Notes under the pieces: model-generated
The model's input: the letters and a program-made list of their open reading frames with translations, nothing else
What the model was told of the DNA's origin: nothing
Databases searched by the model: none
Source of the DNA: Methylococcaceae bacterium
GTDB lineage: Bacteria; Pseudomonadota; Gammaproteobacteria; Methylococcales; Methylomonadaceae
Length of the DNA stretch: 44,843 bases
NCBI GenBank assembly: GCA_007280895.1
Contig: QYQN01000026.1
Span: 1-44,843 of the forward strand
Reading direction: 5' to 3'
Part shown: positions 26,555 through 39,400 of the stretch, in pieces
Layout of the letters: the number at the start of each line of letters is the position of its first letter
How positions within the stretch are numbered: position 1 is the first letter of the stretch
Made by a program: the position numbers and the translations under genes

Positions 26555-28123
26555 ATGAAAAAATTAGTTTTGGGTGCGGCCGTTTCTGCTGCAATGTTTG
26601 GCGGTGTTGCTCAGGCAGCTATTACGCTTGACGCAGGAAAGCCTGTTATTACTCCAGCAAATACCTATGAAGTGTATTTATCAGGTTCTTCTGCGGTAGG
26701 TCCATTCCTTGAATCACTGTTTACAAGTAAAAAAGTACCTGCTGCAAATCAAGTGTGTGATACAAAAAAATCAATGTATAAATTCCAAGATACAAGCACT
26801 GGTGGTAAAGACCAAGTAGCTTATTTATGTGAATTAAACCAATCAAATACAGCTTTAAGTGGGTTGTCTGCAGGAAAACCTAACTTATTGATTTATAAAC
26901 GTCATAACGGTGGTTCGGCGCAAGGCGTTTCACCTATTGTAGCTAATTCAGCCATTGATTTCTTAAAAGTAGATAACGCAGCCAATTGTGCTCTTTCTGG
27001 ATCTGTGGTTGCTGCGGGCGCTGGTTTCACTAAATTCAACTGTACTTACACTGCTGGAAACACTGATTTAACTAACAAACAAATTCCAGATTTTGGTGTG
27101 TCAGACGTGGATCCTATTCAGTTCCGTGGTGACAATACGCCAACTGGTTATGCAGAAGTTACTGCTGCGGATGTGACAAATTTAGTTGTTAAAGCGGCTG
27201 CAACACAAGTATTTGGTGTAGCGGTAAGTACAAATTTACGTAATGCAATGCAAGAAGCGGTTTTTGGTAAAACAAATGTTTGTGCTACTAACGCAAAAAC
27301 TAGAGAAACAGCAGCATGTATGCCTTCTTTAAATTCAGCACAAATTGCTAGTATTTTCACTGGACAGTTAAGTTCATGGAAACAATTGAAATTAGGTGGC
27401 ACTACTGATGTATTTACTGGTGCTTCTGTTCAGCCAGTTAGTGATCGTCTGCATATATGCCGTAGAGCCTCAGGTTCAGGTACACAAGCCCAGTTTGCCA
27501 TTAAATTCATGGGTTACCCATGTAATGATATTGCGCCAAAAGGTATTGCTGATACCGCTACAACGCCTGAAGCAGTCGATAAAGCACAAGTTCATGCGAT
27601 GACTTCAGCAGGTGCCATGTCAGAGTGTTTGGCTGAGTTGTCATCAGGTTCAGATACAGTGGGTACTTCGTTTGCTAACACTTATGGTGCACGTTGGGCA
27701 ATTGGTATACAAGGTACTGAGTTAAACGCATCGTTGTCAAGTGACTGGCGTTTTATCAAAATTGATGGTGAAGAGCCAACTTTAGATAAAGTAGCGCGTG
27801 GTAAATATAAAGATTGGGTTGAGCTAACGTATCAATACAATAAAGCACATGTATTTGATGAAAGTGAGCAACAAATTGTTGATGAAATTATTAAACAATC
27901 AGGTAACCCAGTTGTCTTGGCTGCAACCAATACCTCTGCAGTACAAACTTGGGGTGCAGCAGGTTATTTAGCAACACCACAATCATTTAAAGCAAATGAG
28001 GCGGGTCTATACGGTTCAGGTTCTCCAGTTAACCCATTCAGTCATGGTACTGCAACTGCGTCAACTAACAACTGCCGTCTTCCAGCGCTTTATGATTCAA
28101 AAGGTGGTATTCAGTTGAAATAA
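26555..28123 (+). CDS. Secreted PstS-like substrate-binding protein
   Basis: A 522-residue exported protein. The signal peptide is at residues 1-21 (MKKLVLGAAVSAAMFGGVAQA). The mature part has the PBP2/PstS-type ligand-loop pattern SGSSAVGPFLE (about 44-54) and the later RRASGSGTQAQFA (about 303-315), both resembling the phosphate-binding loops of PstS. It is longer than typical PstS (about 340) and has several cysteines, suggesting disulfides. A strong AGAGGA precedes the ATG and a terminator follows the stop. No ABC permease or ATPase is adjacent, so it is not a normal pst operon. It lies directly before the TPS genes. The ligand (phosphate or another oxyanion) is unproved. Confidence 0.75.
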   Translation: MKKLVLGAAVSAAMFGGVAQAAITLDAGKPVITPANTYEVYLSGSSAVGPFLESLFTSKKVPAANQVCDTKKSMYKFQDTSTGGKDQVAYLCELNQSNTALSGLSAGKPNLLIYKRHNGGSAQGVSPIVANSAIDFLKVDNAANCALSGSVVAAGAGFTKFNCTYTAGNTDLTNKQIPDFGVSDVDPIQFRGDNTPTGYAEVTAADVTNLVVKAAATQVFGVAVSTNLRNAMQEAVFGKTNVCATNAKTRETAACMPSLNSAQIASIFTGQLSSWKQLKLGGTTDVFTGASVQPVSDRLHICRRASGSGTQAQFAIKFMGYPCNDIAPKGIADTATTPEAVDKAQVHAMTSAGAMSECLAELSSGSDTVGTSFANTYGARWAIGIQGTELNASLSSDWRFIKIDGEEPTLDKVARGKYKDWVELTYQYNKAHVFDESEQQIVDEIIKQSGNPVVLAATNTSAVQTWGAAGYLATPQSFKANEAGLYGSGSPVNPFSHGTATASTNNCRLPALYDSKGGIQLK

Positions 28124-28157
28124 TCAGTTAACTCCTGATTTTCAATAGAGTAGTGCT

Positions 28158-28199
28158 TAAAAAAGGGTTGATCACCGCAAGGTGGTCAGCTCTTTTTTT
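28158..28199 (+). terminator. Rho-independent terminator after the PstS-like gene
   Basis: GATCACC (28170-28176) pairs with GGTGGTC (28181-28187, one G-U) around a GCAA tetraloop, with seven T at 28193-28199 and an A-run on the left. Confidence 0.85.
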
Positions 28200-28588
28200 A
28201 TGCTTTGCGTCCTGTTAATCAATAAAGCCGTGTGGATCGAGCTAGTCCAACAGGTTCCATAGCCTTGTCGTCATCAAAAATTAACAAAACATAAATAGAA
28301 TGGTTTAAAACAGGTACGTAAATATTAATGTTTTATTTTTCTATTCATCTTGTTTTTTGCAAGTTTGAGATCTCTTTCTTTAGGAAGATTTGTTTAAAAT
28401 TGACAACATTTTTAGTAACCTCGTTGTTTATGACGAGGTATCCCACCGACTAATAATCGTCGGCGAATGTCACTGGCGGATAGTGGTCAGTGAAGATTGA
28501 AACAATTATTAAATTTTATACGGGTCATATTTTTTTGGCTTTAACGTATTTTATTTTCATGACCTAACTCAGCACAGCACTCAATAAC
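28200..28588. other. tpsB upstream region with three tandem hairpins
   Basis: No gene is seen. TTGACA (28400-28405) may be a -35, but no good -10 follows at 16-18 bp. Three short stems lie in a row. ACCTCGT/ACGAGGT is at 28418-28424 and 28433-28439, CCGAC/GTCGG at 28446-28450 and 28459-28463, and TCACTG/CAGTGA at 28470-28475 and 28488-28493. They end 96 bp before the tpsB ATG. Confidence 0.45.
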
Positions 28589-30199
28589 ATGCGGATACGT
28601 AACGACAAGCAAAGAACTCATTTTAAACACGTTGTTTTAAGCTTTTTATTAGGGATCAATATCAATTCAGTCGTTCTAGCAGAACCGCAGTTGGCATCTC
28701 AAAATACGTTTGATTTGTTAGAGTTGCGTGTAAAAGGCAGTACCTTAATAGAGCGACAATTACTAGAGCGCACAGTCTATCCTTTTTTAGGGATGAAGAA
28801 GTCTATTGATACAGTAGAAAAAGCCAGAACTGCCTTAGAAGAGCTTTATAAAAGCAAAGGTTATCAAACCGTAGCGGTAGATATTCCAGAGCAAAATGTA
28901 AAGAATGGTGTGGTCTATCTTACTGTTGTAGAAGGAAAGGTTTCCCGTTTACGCGTTAAAGATTCGCGCTACTTTGCGTTAGGTAATATTAAAGCAGGTG
29001 TTCCAGAATTGGCGGAGGGCAACGTGCCAAATATGCCAAAAATGCAGGAGCAATTGGCGGCATTAAGTAATGAGAGTCCAGATAGAAAAGTGACGCCAGT
29101 GTTGCGTGCTGGTGATACACCTGGAACACTAGAAGTTGATTTAAAAGTAAAAGACTCCTTACCACTGCATGGTCGGATCGAGTTAAATGGCAGAAATACA
29201 GCGTCAACAAGTCGCTTAAGATTAGCGTCCACAATTCATTATGATAATTTATGGCAGAAATTTCATAGTGCCTCGTTAATGTATCAGGTATCACCTGAAG
29301 ATAATCAAGAAGTTGATGTTTGGGCGGGTACGTATGTTATGCCCGTACCTTATACCGATGCTAAATTTGCCTTTTATGCGGTCAGTTCAACGTCAAACGC
29401 ACAAATTGCAACCGCAGGTGCCCTCAATGTTATCGGTATTGGTAATATTTATGGGGCAAGGTTGATCAAACCATTACCAAGTTTAGATAATTACTATCAA
29501 AGTTTAACGCTGGGGTTTGATTACAAAGATTTTTCTGAAGATTTAAATCTAATCGGTGCAGATACTATTAAAACGCCAATAGCCTATGTGCCTTTTATGG
29601 TTAAGTATGCGTCTTCGTTACGTGGCAAAGAGTGGATAAGCTCTTTTGAAGTAGGTGTTAATTTTTCTATGCGCGGCGTAGGTAACTCGCAATGGGAGTT
29701 TGAAAATAAACGCTATAAAGCCCAGTCAAATTATTCTGCCTTTGTTGGCAGACTCACGTTTACCCATGAATTACCATATGAATTTGAATTTTTCAGTCGT
29801 TTTAATGGTCAAAAAGCAGATTCTCCTTTAATTAGTAATGAACAGTTTTCATTAGGAGGTATGCAAAGTATTCGTGGTTATTTCGAAACACAAGCCTTAG
29901 CTGATGACGGCATTATTGGTACTGTTGAGCTTCGTTCGCCGCATTTATTCCCAAGTAGAAGTGATATTTTCAATAAATTACAAGCCATTGCTTTCGTTGA
30001 TGCTGGTCAGGGATGGGTGCAAGAAGCGTTGCCTGGAAATATCAGCGGCAATAAATTAGCAAGTACAGGTTTAGGTGTGCGCTTCCAAATTCATAAATAC
30101 TTTGTGGGGGTGTTGGATGTCGGTTTTCCTTTAATCGATTTAGCTCCTGTTAAAGAAGGCGATCCAAAATTACATTTTAATGTAGCAACTGAGTTCTAA
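28589..30199 (+). CDS. Two-partner secretion transporter (TpsB, FhaC/ShlB family)
   Basis: An outer-membrane 16-strand barrel that exports the TpsA partner. It is 536 residues long, typical of the family. A signal peptide covers about 1-31 (cleavage near VVLA). POTRA domains cover about 40-195, with the plug/linker before. The barrel follows, with the conserved motif GGMQSIRGY (about 430-438) in loop L6 and FVDAGQGWV (about 470-478). The last residue is Phe (FNVATEF), the usual BAM-recognised end. No strong Shine-Dalgarno precedes the ATG. The partner gene starts 239 bp downstream in the same orientation. Confidence 0.93.
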   Translation: MRIRNDKQRTHFKHVVLSFLLGININSVVLAEPQLASQNTFDLLELRVKGSTLIERQLLERTVYPFLGMKKSIDTVEKARTALEELYKSKGYQTVAVDIPEQNVKNGVVYLTVVEGKVSRLRVKDSRYFALGNIKAGVPELAEGNVPNMPKMQEQLAALSNESPDRKVTPVLRAGDTPGTLEVDLKVKDSLPLHGRIELNGRNTASTSRLRLASTIHYDNLWQKFHSASLMYQVSPEDNQEVDVWAGTYVMPVPYTDAKFAFYAVSSTSNAQIATAGALNVIGIGNIYGARLIKPLPSLDNYYQSLTLGFDYKDFSEDLNLIGADTIKTPIAYVPFMVKYASSLRGKEWISSFEVGVNFSMRGVGNSQWEFENKRYKAQSNYSAFVGRLTFTHELPYEFEFFSRFNGQKADSPLISNEQFSLGGMQSIRGYFETQALADDGIIGTVELRSPHLFPSRSDIFNKLQAIAFVDAGQGWVQEALPGNISGNKLASTGLGVRFQIHKYFVGVLDVGFPLIDLAPVKEGDPKLHFNVATEF

Positions 30200-30275
30200 T
30201 ATTACTAATAATTGCGTTGATTCACTACGGACGGCTTAACCTTTAATTGTTTACCGTTTTAAGTGGATGGGCATA

Positions 30276-30294
30276 ATGTCTACTCACTAGACAT
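30276..30294. promoter_or_regulatory. Perfect palindrome upstream of tpsA
   Basis: ATGTCTA (30276-30282) and TAGACAT (30288-30294) form perfect 7-bp arms around a 5-nt centre. It lies in the tpsB-tpsA gap, 145 bp before the tpsA ATG. Dyads of this size are typical of dimeric regulator operators; it could also be an RNA hairpin. Confidence 0.4.
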
Positions 30295-30438
30295 CGCTAC
30301 ACGATCAATAATTCTTATGCGGTTCTTTCCACATTGCCAGCGTTTGCGTAACTACATTGTTATGTGACTGTTGCACGTTGACTGAGGCATAGGGTTTGAA
30401 CATTTACAATAGAAAATATTCACAAATAGGTGTTATAT

Positions 30439-33400
30439 ATGGGTAATAAACAAAGCATGACCCAACAAACTAAATCAATAGATATTTTTCGTTTAAAACC
30501 ATTAGCAGTGTGTGTGCACATGGCAATAGCGGGAGGTATTTTTATTGGGTCTGTTTCTCCCGTTTACGCAGAATTACCTATACCAGAACAAATCTTTGCA
30601 ACGATGGGGGCTGCCACGGCCACGCCCACTGGTGATGTTTTGCACATCGATCAACAAACAGATAGAGCAGTATTAAATTGGCAAAGCTTTAATGTAGGGC
30701 CAAATAATCATGTGCAATTTAATCAACCCAATAGCTCTTCCATTGCTTTAAATAGAATTTTTCAGAATGATCCCAGCCAAATTCTTGGTAAAGTCAGTGC
30801 AAATGGTCAGATTTATTTATACAACCAAAATGGATTTGTATTTGGCAAAGATTCTACTGTTGATGTCAATACCTTAGTGACCACCACTTTAAACGTAGCT
30901 GATGAAGTGTTTAAAAAAGGTATCGTTAGAGAATTTGATGACACGGGAAAAGCCGTATTTGAAGTGGAAAAAGGGGCTTCAAAAACCTCAGCCATTACGG
31001 TGGAAGCGGGCGCTCAATTAAAAATTGGCAAAAATGGTCGTTTAATTATGGCTGCACCTGAAGTCACCAATAAAGGTGATATTACCGCTGATGAACAGGG
31101 GCAGATTCTGCTTGTGGCAAGTAAGGATAAAGTGTATTTGCAACCAGCTGCGAGTGATAGTCCTTTCGCAGGTTTATTAGTCGAAGTCGGGAGTGGCGGT
31201 AAAGTAAGCAATTTAGGTAATATTTTAACTAAACAAGGTAATGTCACCATGGCGGGTTTTGCCGTCAACCAAGAAGGCCGCGTTACTGCAACAACATCAG
31301 TTAATGTTAATGGTTCGATTCGTTTATTAGCTAGAGAAGGCGGCGAAAAACAAAGTCAAATATTAGTAGCAACCTCAACTGATAGAAAAAACTTAAATGA
31401 CGGCTTAGGCACAGAATCAAAAGTAGTTTTAGGTAAGGGAAGTAAGACAGAAATTATTGCCGACGTGAACGGTGGTTCAGCTATCGATGAACAACATCAG
31501 CCATTGTCGTATATTGAGATGTCAGGTAACACCATTGAAATGGCCTCAGGGTCTACCATTGAAGCACCTGGCGGACAAGTTAACATTACCGCAACTAATG
31601 AATTGCTTGATCCAATACAAGGCACTAAAGGACGTATTTTTGTTGATAAAGACGCTAAAATTAATGTTGCAGGGATAAAGCATATTGATGTGCCGATAGA
31701 ACGAAATGTTGTTGAAGTGCCCGTACAAACCTACGAATTACGTGATTCGCCCTTACAAAAAGACGGTGTATTAAAAGGCTCTACCATTAAAGTGGATGTC
31801 CGCAACGATACAGAAATAGTTGATGTCAGTGGTGCAAAAGCCCGTTTTGAACGATCTATCGACGAACGCTTAGGTGAAGGTGGTGAGATTAATTTTATTT
31901 CCAGTGGCGATGTCATTGTTAATAAAGACGCTATCTTAGATATTTCAGGTGGTTCCATTGATTATCAAGATGGGTATATTAATACTACAAAACTACTCAC
32001 TGATTACGGCAGTCTTGTGGATATAAGTGATGCAGATCCCAATCAACATTTTGCTGCTGTGTATGGTGTGGTCAACGAAGTGCATACCAAATGGGGGCCT
32101 GAAGTCACTAAAGTTTGGAATACCGAAGGTCAATTTGGCAAGGGTGTTTTTGAAAAAGGCTATACAGAAGGCTTAGCCGCTGGAGCAATCAATTTAGTAA
32201 CGCCTACACTTGCTTGGAATGGTCAGGTCACTGCGGGGTCGGTAGGCAATAATTATCAACGCTCAGTCGATACCTTGGCTTTTGGTGGCACATTCTCACT
32301 AGATACTGCCAGTTTTATCTCAACACAAAATATCCTTATTCAGGATGTTAATAAAACGGCAAATCTTGCCCTGACTGCAAAATTTCCCAAGCAATCAGAT
32401 AATCAGAAAGTTGCTACTATTCTGCCCACCCAATTAACCAATCAATCTGGATTACAAGCGATCACTATCAAAACATTTGCTGATGTTTCAGTAGCGGCTA
32501 CTGCAAATATCTTGATGAATGCAAACAGTTCTTTGACCCTTGATGCTGGGCATATTGGTGTAGAGGGAAATATTTACGCACCTTCTGGAGCAATCACGTT
32601 AATTAGTAGAAACACCAATATCCCAGAAAATTCAGGAAAAATTGATGTTAGTAAACAAGCTAACATAAATGTATCTGGGCGTTGGGTTAATGATTATGCC
32701 TTAGGCTTAAATGCTACACCGGTTGAACCTATTGCCATTGATGGTGGCAAACTCGTACTTCAAGCAACAGGTGATATTAACGTAACGAAAGGCTCTGCAC
32801 TTGCCGCAGATGGCGGCGCGTGGCTCGCATTAAGTGATGCTTTAGTCGCGGGTCAGGGTGGTCAAATCAGTCTAAAAGCTGATGTGCGTAGTGATAGTCA
32901 AACATCAGTATTAACCCTTCAGGGAGATATTTCTGCTTCGGCCTTATCTAAAGGCGGCTCCTTGACGTTAAATAGTAGTGATTTTATTTTGGGTACGCCC
33001 AGTGATGAAGAGCTTCAAGCAACCCCCAATGCAGTTGTGCTTGGTGTGACAGAAGGGCATTTTGATTTTGATAAAAATAGTACGTTGGGAGCGATTAATT
33101 TAACCAGTAGTGCGGGTGATTTAGTTGTTAAATCGTCAGTAGGTTTGGATTTAATTCAAAAAAATCAAATCCTTGATGGTGATTTTAGGCAAGCGTCAAG
33201 TGCTCAGTCATTAGCGGGTTTAACACATGTTGAGGTGTTGGCCGAATCGTTACGTAGTCCTGTTAATTTAAGTTTAGACAGTGTAAATAGAAATGTTATT
33301 GTAGAAAGTGGCAGCACTATCTCGGCAGACAAACAAGCTCAATTAGATTTATCTGCAAGAGCTGGCGGTATTTATGTTGATGGTCAGTTAACCGCTCCAG

Positions 33401-36400
33401 CAGGTAAGATTAATTTAGCCATCGCAGGGGATCCTGGTCTTGAATATAATTCAGCGCAAGCAATTTGGTTAGGCAGTCAGGGTGTCCTAGACGTTTCAGG
33501 CACAACCCGTTTAAATCCAGTTGACGGCACGGGGCATCGCACTGGGCAAGTATTGTCGGGTGGTGAGGTAGTGTTTGATGCAGAACGGGGTTATGTCATT
33601 ACTGAGGCGGGTTCGCAGATTAATATTTCTGGCACAAAAGCTAGTTTAGACATTGCAGAGCTTGATCAGCAAACGGGTGCTGTTTATTACAAGCCTGAAG
33701 AAATTGGTTCAGATGCTGGGCAACTGAGCTTTATAGCCGCTGAAGGTGGTGTATTAGAAGGTGATTTCTTAGCCAATGCTGGTCATAGCACTACGTTAGG
33801 TGGAACAGTTGAGGTTTCTCTTGATAGAACAAAACGAAACCCCCCTGACCAAGCGATCATCCCTTTTCCAAACCAACTTTTACAATTAAATATTACCCAA
33901 TCATTTAAACCGACCTTAACAGGAATACTTGGGTTTAACGAAGTTATTCCAAAAGAGCGTAATGGGCAGATAGTATTAAGTGCAGATAAGCTGATGCAAG
34001 CAGGCGTTGAAGACTTGCGTTTAATATCAAATGATACTGTTACGTTTAATGGTGATGTTAATTTAGCGATTAAACAGCGTGTAGATATTGATTCCCCAGT
34101 TATTTCTTGGGCAGGTAAACCAGACGCATCAGGGCAAATCAATTTATCAACAGGTTATTTGCATTTAGGTTCATCGTTAGTTCGTGAAGTTAATCAGACA
34201 CCTGCACTAGGCTTAGGGGTGTTTAGCGCCCATTCACAATGGACTGAATTTTCTGGTGGTTCTTTATGGGATAATTTTAGTCAAATCAATCTAAGTAGTG
34301 TTCATGACACCCGAGTTAATGGCTTAGTGGACATTAGTGTCGCGAACCGAGATTATGTTGGTACGCTTTCTACGGCAGCAAATTTACATTTGACAGCCAG
34401 TCAGCTTTATCCCACAACCTTATCACGTTTTACATTTGCTGTTATCAATAACCCAGAGGGTGATATTACCCTTTCCAGTAGCGGTGTTACTGAACAAGCG
34501 CCCATGGCGGCAGGCGGAGAATTAAGCTTTCATGCTGCGACTATTAATCAAAATGGTGTGATCAAAGCACCGTTTGGGGCAATCAATTTAGTGGCACAAA
34601 ATGAATTGAATTTAGGTGAAGGAAGTCTTACAAGTGTTTCGGGAAATGGACAAATTATACCATTTGGTGTGATACAGGGCGGCTTGGACTGGCTTTATCC
34701 GTTAGACAATAACCATAACTTAGTTTTCACTCAGCCACCTGAAAAAGAACTTAATCTTTCATCATCGACTATTAATGTAGCAAAAGGTAGTGTCGTTGAT
34801 TTGTCTGGGGGTGGCGATTTACTTGCCTATGAATTTTTACCAGGATCGGGTGGTTCATCTGATTATTTAGATGTTAAGAGTCCCACTTATAATGGTGGTT
34901 TCGCCATTGTACCCAGTTTAAATTCAGATCTCGCACCCTTTGATCATTTACAAAATATAGGCTTTGATTATGCCATAGGTAGTAAAGTTCATTTAATTGC
35001 TAGTTCAGGCTTACCCGCAGGTGAATATACAATTTTACCGCCAAGATATGCCCTATTACCAGGTGGTTACTTAGTCACACCACAAAGTAATACCCAAGAT
35101 TTACTCATAACGACACATAACGCAGCAGGTTTGCCCATTATTCCTGGTTATCAAGTCATAGCTCAAAACGGTACAGCAGATCAGCGTAGACAAGGGTACT
35201 TATTAGAATCTGGTACCGATATTCGTAAGCATTCAGAATATGATGAGCAACAAGCAAATGCTTTCTATTTAAATAAAAGTACCAGCAACAATACCAGTAC
35301 GCCTATGATTCCTATGGACAGTGGTCGTATTTCTATTACAGCAGAAGATAGATTATTGCTTGATGGTAAGTTTAAAGTGTTGGCTGCGGGAGGGCGTGGC
35401 GCACGTATGGATATCGCAGCCAATAAACTGAAAATTGTTAATACGCTAAGCGCAACGCCAACGGTTGGAACATTAGAAGTTTTAGATGAAAATTTAAGTA
35501 ATTTGGGTGTTGATAGCTTATTTTTGGGCGGTAACAGAACCAATGACGTATTAACAGGGGTAACACAGCTTAATATTTCCTCTGATGAAGTGACGTTTGA
35601 TGCAAACGCAGAGGTAACGGTGACGGATTTAGTGGTGGCAGCTAAAAACACCATCGAGGTAAATTCTGGTGCTGTCTTAACAGCAGAAGGAACTGTCAAT
35701 ACAGGTGATAATGCCTTTACTTTAACAGGCGATGGAGCGTTATTAAGAATTTCAGCGGATACGCAAGTTGATTTAGTTAAGCAAAATGTACAAGGAGTTA
35801 GTGGCGAGTTAATCATTCATGAAGGTGCAAACTTAGCCTCGTCAAGCTCAATGTTACTTGATGCAAGTAAGTCTACGTCTCTTGCTGGAAATATTCAAAT
35901 GAGCGGCGGGGCATTAAATTTAAGTGCTAACTCCATTAACATCGGCGAGGTGGGTAAATTATCGGATTCATCATTAAACTTAAGCAATGAAAAGTTATTA
36001 AGTTTAGCGGTTGATGAATTAGTCTTGAGTAGTAAAAATAGAATTGGATTATATGGCAATGTTGGGCAGACAGATGCTGAAGGGAATTTGCAGCCCATTA
36101 AATTTGATAGTTTGGTGATCAATGCGCTGGGCTTTACTGGTATGGGTTCAGAAAATCAACAAGCTAAAATTGAAGCCAATACTTTATTATTCAAAAATGA
36201 CACAGGTTTGTTGGATAACAGTCTTAGTGATGGTGCAGGGGCTTTATCACTCACTGCTAACAATTATCTTCAAGGTGAAGGTAACTTTGCTATGAATGGC
36301 TTTTCTACACTTGCCATTAATGCAGCCAATAGTTTTGCTAGCACAGGTCAAGGGACATTAGTCTTGGGTGGTGATACCACCATTACTACAGGAGAATTTA

Positions 36401-39400
36401 TTTCTGAAGGCAGTAGTCAATTAACCATGCAAGCAGCAGGGCAGCATATTGCTTTAAATAATAATGGTGCCGCAATAAATACGGCTAATACTAATTTAGG
36501 CGGTCAAATTAATGTGCTTGCTGACAGTATTGATATGAATGCAACGATTAATATGCCTTCAGGAAGTTTTAGTTTACATGCTCTTACTGGTGCGATTAAT
36601 GTAGCCTCTAATGCCAACATTAACTTAGCCGGTAAAGCTGTTGCCTTTGCCGATACGACAGACTTTACTCCCGGCGGAATATTCAGTGCTATTGCTAATC
36701 AAGGGGCGATTACTCTTGCAGAAGGCTCATCGATAAGCTTAAATTCGGGCGGAGGCACGTCAGCATCAGGGCAATTTGAGCTTAAAGCACCAGCACAAAA
36801 CATTGACTTATTAGGTGATATTTATGCTTCGGGGGGATCAACTAATCTCGAAGTTGGACGCTTTTCGCCAAGCTTTGGTTTTGACGCATTAATGTCTAAA
36901 GTTGCGGCGGCGGGAATTAACAACGCGATAAATTTTAGAGCCGTTAATGCAGATATTAATCAGCAGGCTGGTCAAGTCATTCAAGCAAAAACACTTTCTT
37001 TGACAGCAGATAATGGGTCAATCACTGTTGCCGGTAAGTTAAACGCCAACTCAACGACACAGGCTGGCAAGATTGCATTAAATGCAGGGGATTCGATTCA
37101 ACTCGATGCTGGAAGTCAAGTGACCGCCACAGGCGTGCTAGGTGGAAGTGTTACGCTATCGGCAGTGGATAATGACAAGGACGGCAAAGGTAAAATTATT
37201 ATCAATGAAGCAGCGTTGATTGACGTGAGTGGTGCAGAGGCTAGCAAAGGTGGAGCCGTTAATTTACGTGCTTTACTTAATGCGGACGGCATTGCTATAG
37301 ATCCAATCAAAGGCACAGTAATAGGCATGGGTGTGCAGCCAGCTGTAGTGTCAGAGGCTGGTTTGGTGATTGATCAAGGTAATAATAAATTTACCATCGA
37401 AGGCGTTACTCAATACAGTAATGCTGATTTATCTATAGCTAATCAGCTTAATAACACCGATTATCAGCATTTTGCAGAGGCATTAGCCGTACAATTTACC
37501 TCAGAAAAAAGTGCCTTAATAAATCAAACCTTAGGCACTGATGCGGTCATTAAACCAGGTATTGAGATTAATTATGAAGGGGATCTGACTCTAGTTAATA
37601 AATGGGATTTAGCTGAATGGCGTTATCCATCAGGTGGAGCGTTTGTTACACCTGGTAATTTAACGATTAAAACCTCTGGTAATTTCAATGTTAATGCTTC
37701 GCTATCAGACGGCTTTAAAGATGGAACATTAATGGGGGTTAACATTAAAGATCTGATGCAAACAGATCGTTCTTGGTCTTATCAGTTAACCGCAGGTGCT
37801 GATTTAGCCAGTGCTAATTCAACAACTACGGCAGCTTCTAAAAACATCGTTATTGGTGACAGTACTGCCATTCGCACAGGAACAGGGGATATAAATTTAA
37901 CCGCTGGCAATGATGTTATTTTCACAAATCAAACGGCCACGCTTTACAGTGCTGGACGTGCAGAGACTAGTCATCGCTACGGCACCTTAAATGATACGAT
38001 GGTGGCCTTCCTTCTTTATGGTGAGTATCCAGTAGAGGGAGGTAACTTAACCGTGAATGCTGGTAACGCTATTCAAGGTGCGGTCACGAATCAGTTTATC
38101 GATAACTGGTTGTTGCGCATAGGTGATTGGTCAGCAGGTGTAAGTCATGCGGGTGAATTACCCACCGTTTGGACAGTAGCCTTAGGTTATACGTCCGATG
38201 GTTATGGCAATGCAGCTGATGGGCAAGCCTCATTATTCCAAGAAAATATTGGTTCATTTGGTGGCGGTGCAGTTTCACTGTCTGCGCAAGGAAATATTAA
38301 CGATCTATCAGTAATGATGCCGACCACAGGTAAACAGATCGGTCAACCCAATACCGCTACATTCTCAGACTTCTTAAATAACCAAGTGCTGATTCAAGGT
38401 GGCGGCTCAATGACGGTAAATGCTGGTGGAGATATTGCTGGCGGGGCTTTTTACTTAGCAAAAGGTAATGCAGAAATAACCGCTGGTGGTGCAATTAAAG
38501 GCAGTGACAAACAATTTACCCATGGTCCACAACTTGTTTCAGGCGATACCTCATTTAATTTAAATGCTAAAAACGGTATAACAATATCGGCAGTATCGGA
38601 CGGCATGATGTTACATTCTGGCAATAATTATGCGCCCAGTGGGACAGAATTTTTTAGTTATTCTGATAATAGTAACGTGGCAGTTAAGTCCTTATCAGGT
38701 GATGTGCATTTTGGTTCAGATACCAGCGTTATCGGTGATGAACAAATGTTGAGTATGAGTGGAAGTCAATCAAGCTTAGCAAAAATTTACCCCGCCTCGT
38801 TAGCTGCAACTGCATTTGGTGGCAGCGTTGCTTTAGATAGTCAAGTAACGTTATTTCCAGCCCCTAACGCTACATTGCAAATTCTTGCGAAAGACAATAT
38901 AAGTTCAAGTGTAGATTCTCTGCGCTTAAGTATGTCAGATGCAGATAAAAACTTACTTCCAAATGTTTTGTATCCCTTAGCTAAAAATCAACTTAATGAT
39001 GCAGAATCTATTTTAAATCCTTATGGTATCAACATGTTAGTTCATGCTAGCGTGCCAGTTCATACACAGGATAAAGAGCCAATTCGTGTTGTTACCAACG
39101 AAGGTGATATCAGATCTATCCAAATTAATGCCCCGAAAAAAGCCATCATTCAAAGTGGTAATGACATTTCCAACGTGCTCATAAACCTACAGCATATTAC
39201 TGCTGCCGATTCGACAGTAATCTCTGCGGCTAGAGATATTTTATTTACCAGCGAGCGTAGTCAGGATGGTTTATTGGTTGATAACTTTAATGAAATAAAA
39301 GTTGCAGGTCCTGGTAATGTCTTAGTCACCTCAGGTAGAAATATTGATTTTGGTGCATCGGGTGGACTTTCAACTATTGGTAACTTAGCGAATACAAATT

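Noticed and set aside
28418-28493. Cyclic-di-GMP (GEMM) or other known riboswitch
   Set aside because: The stems do not show the conserved bases of classes I know; kept only as a structured-leader candidate.
35265-35816. 183-codon minus-strand open frame inside tpsA
   Set aside because: Antisense shadow of a long repetitive beta-rich gene, with compositional bias and no signals.
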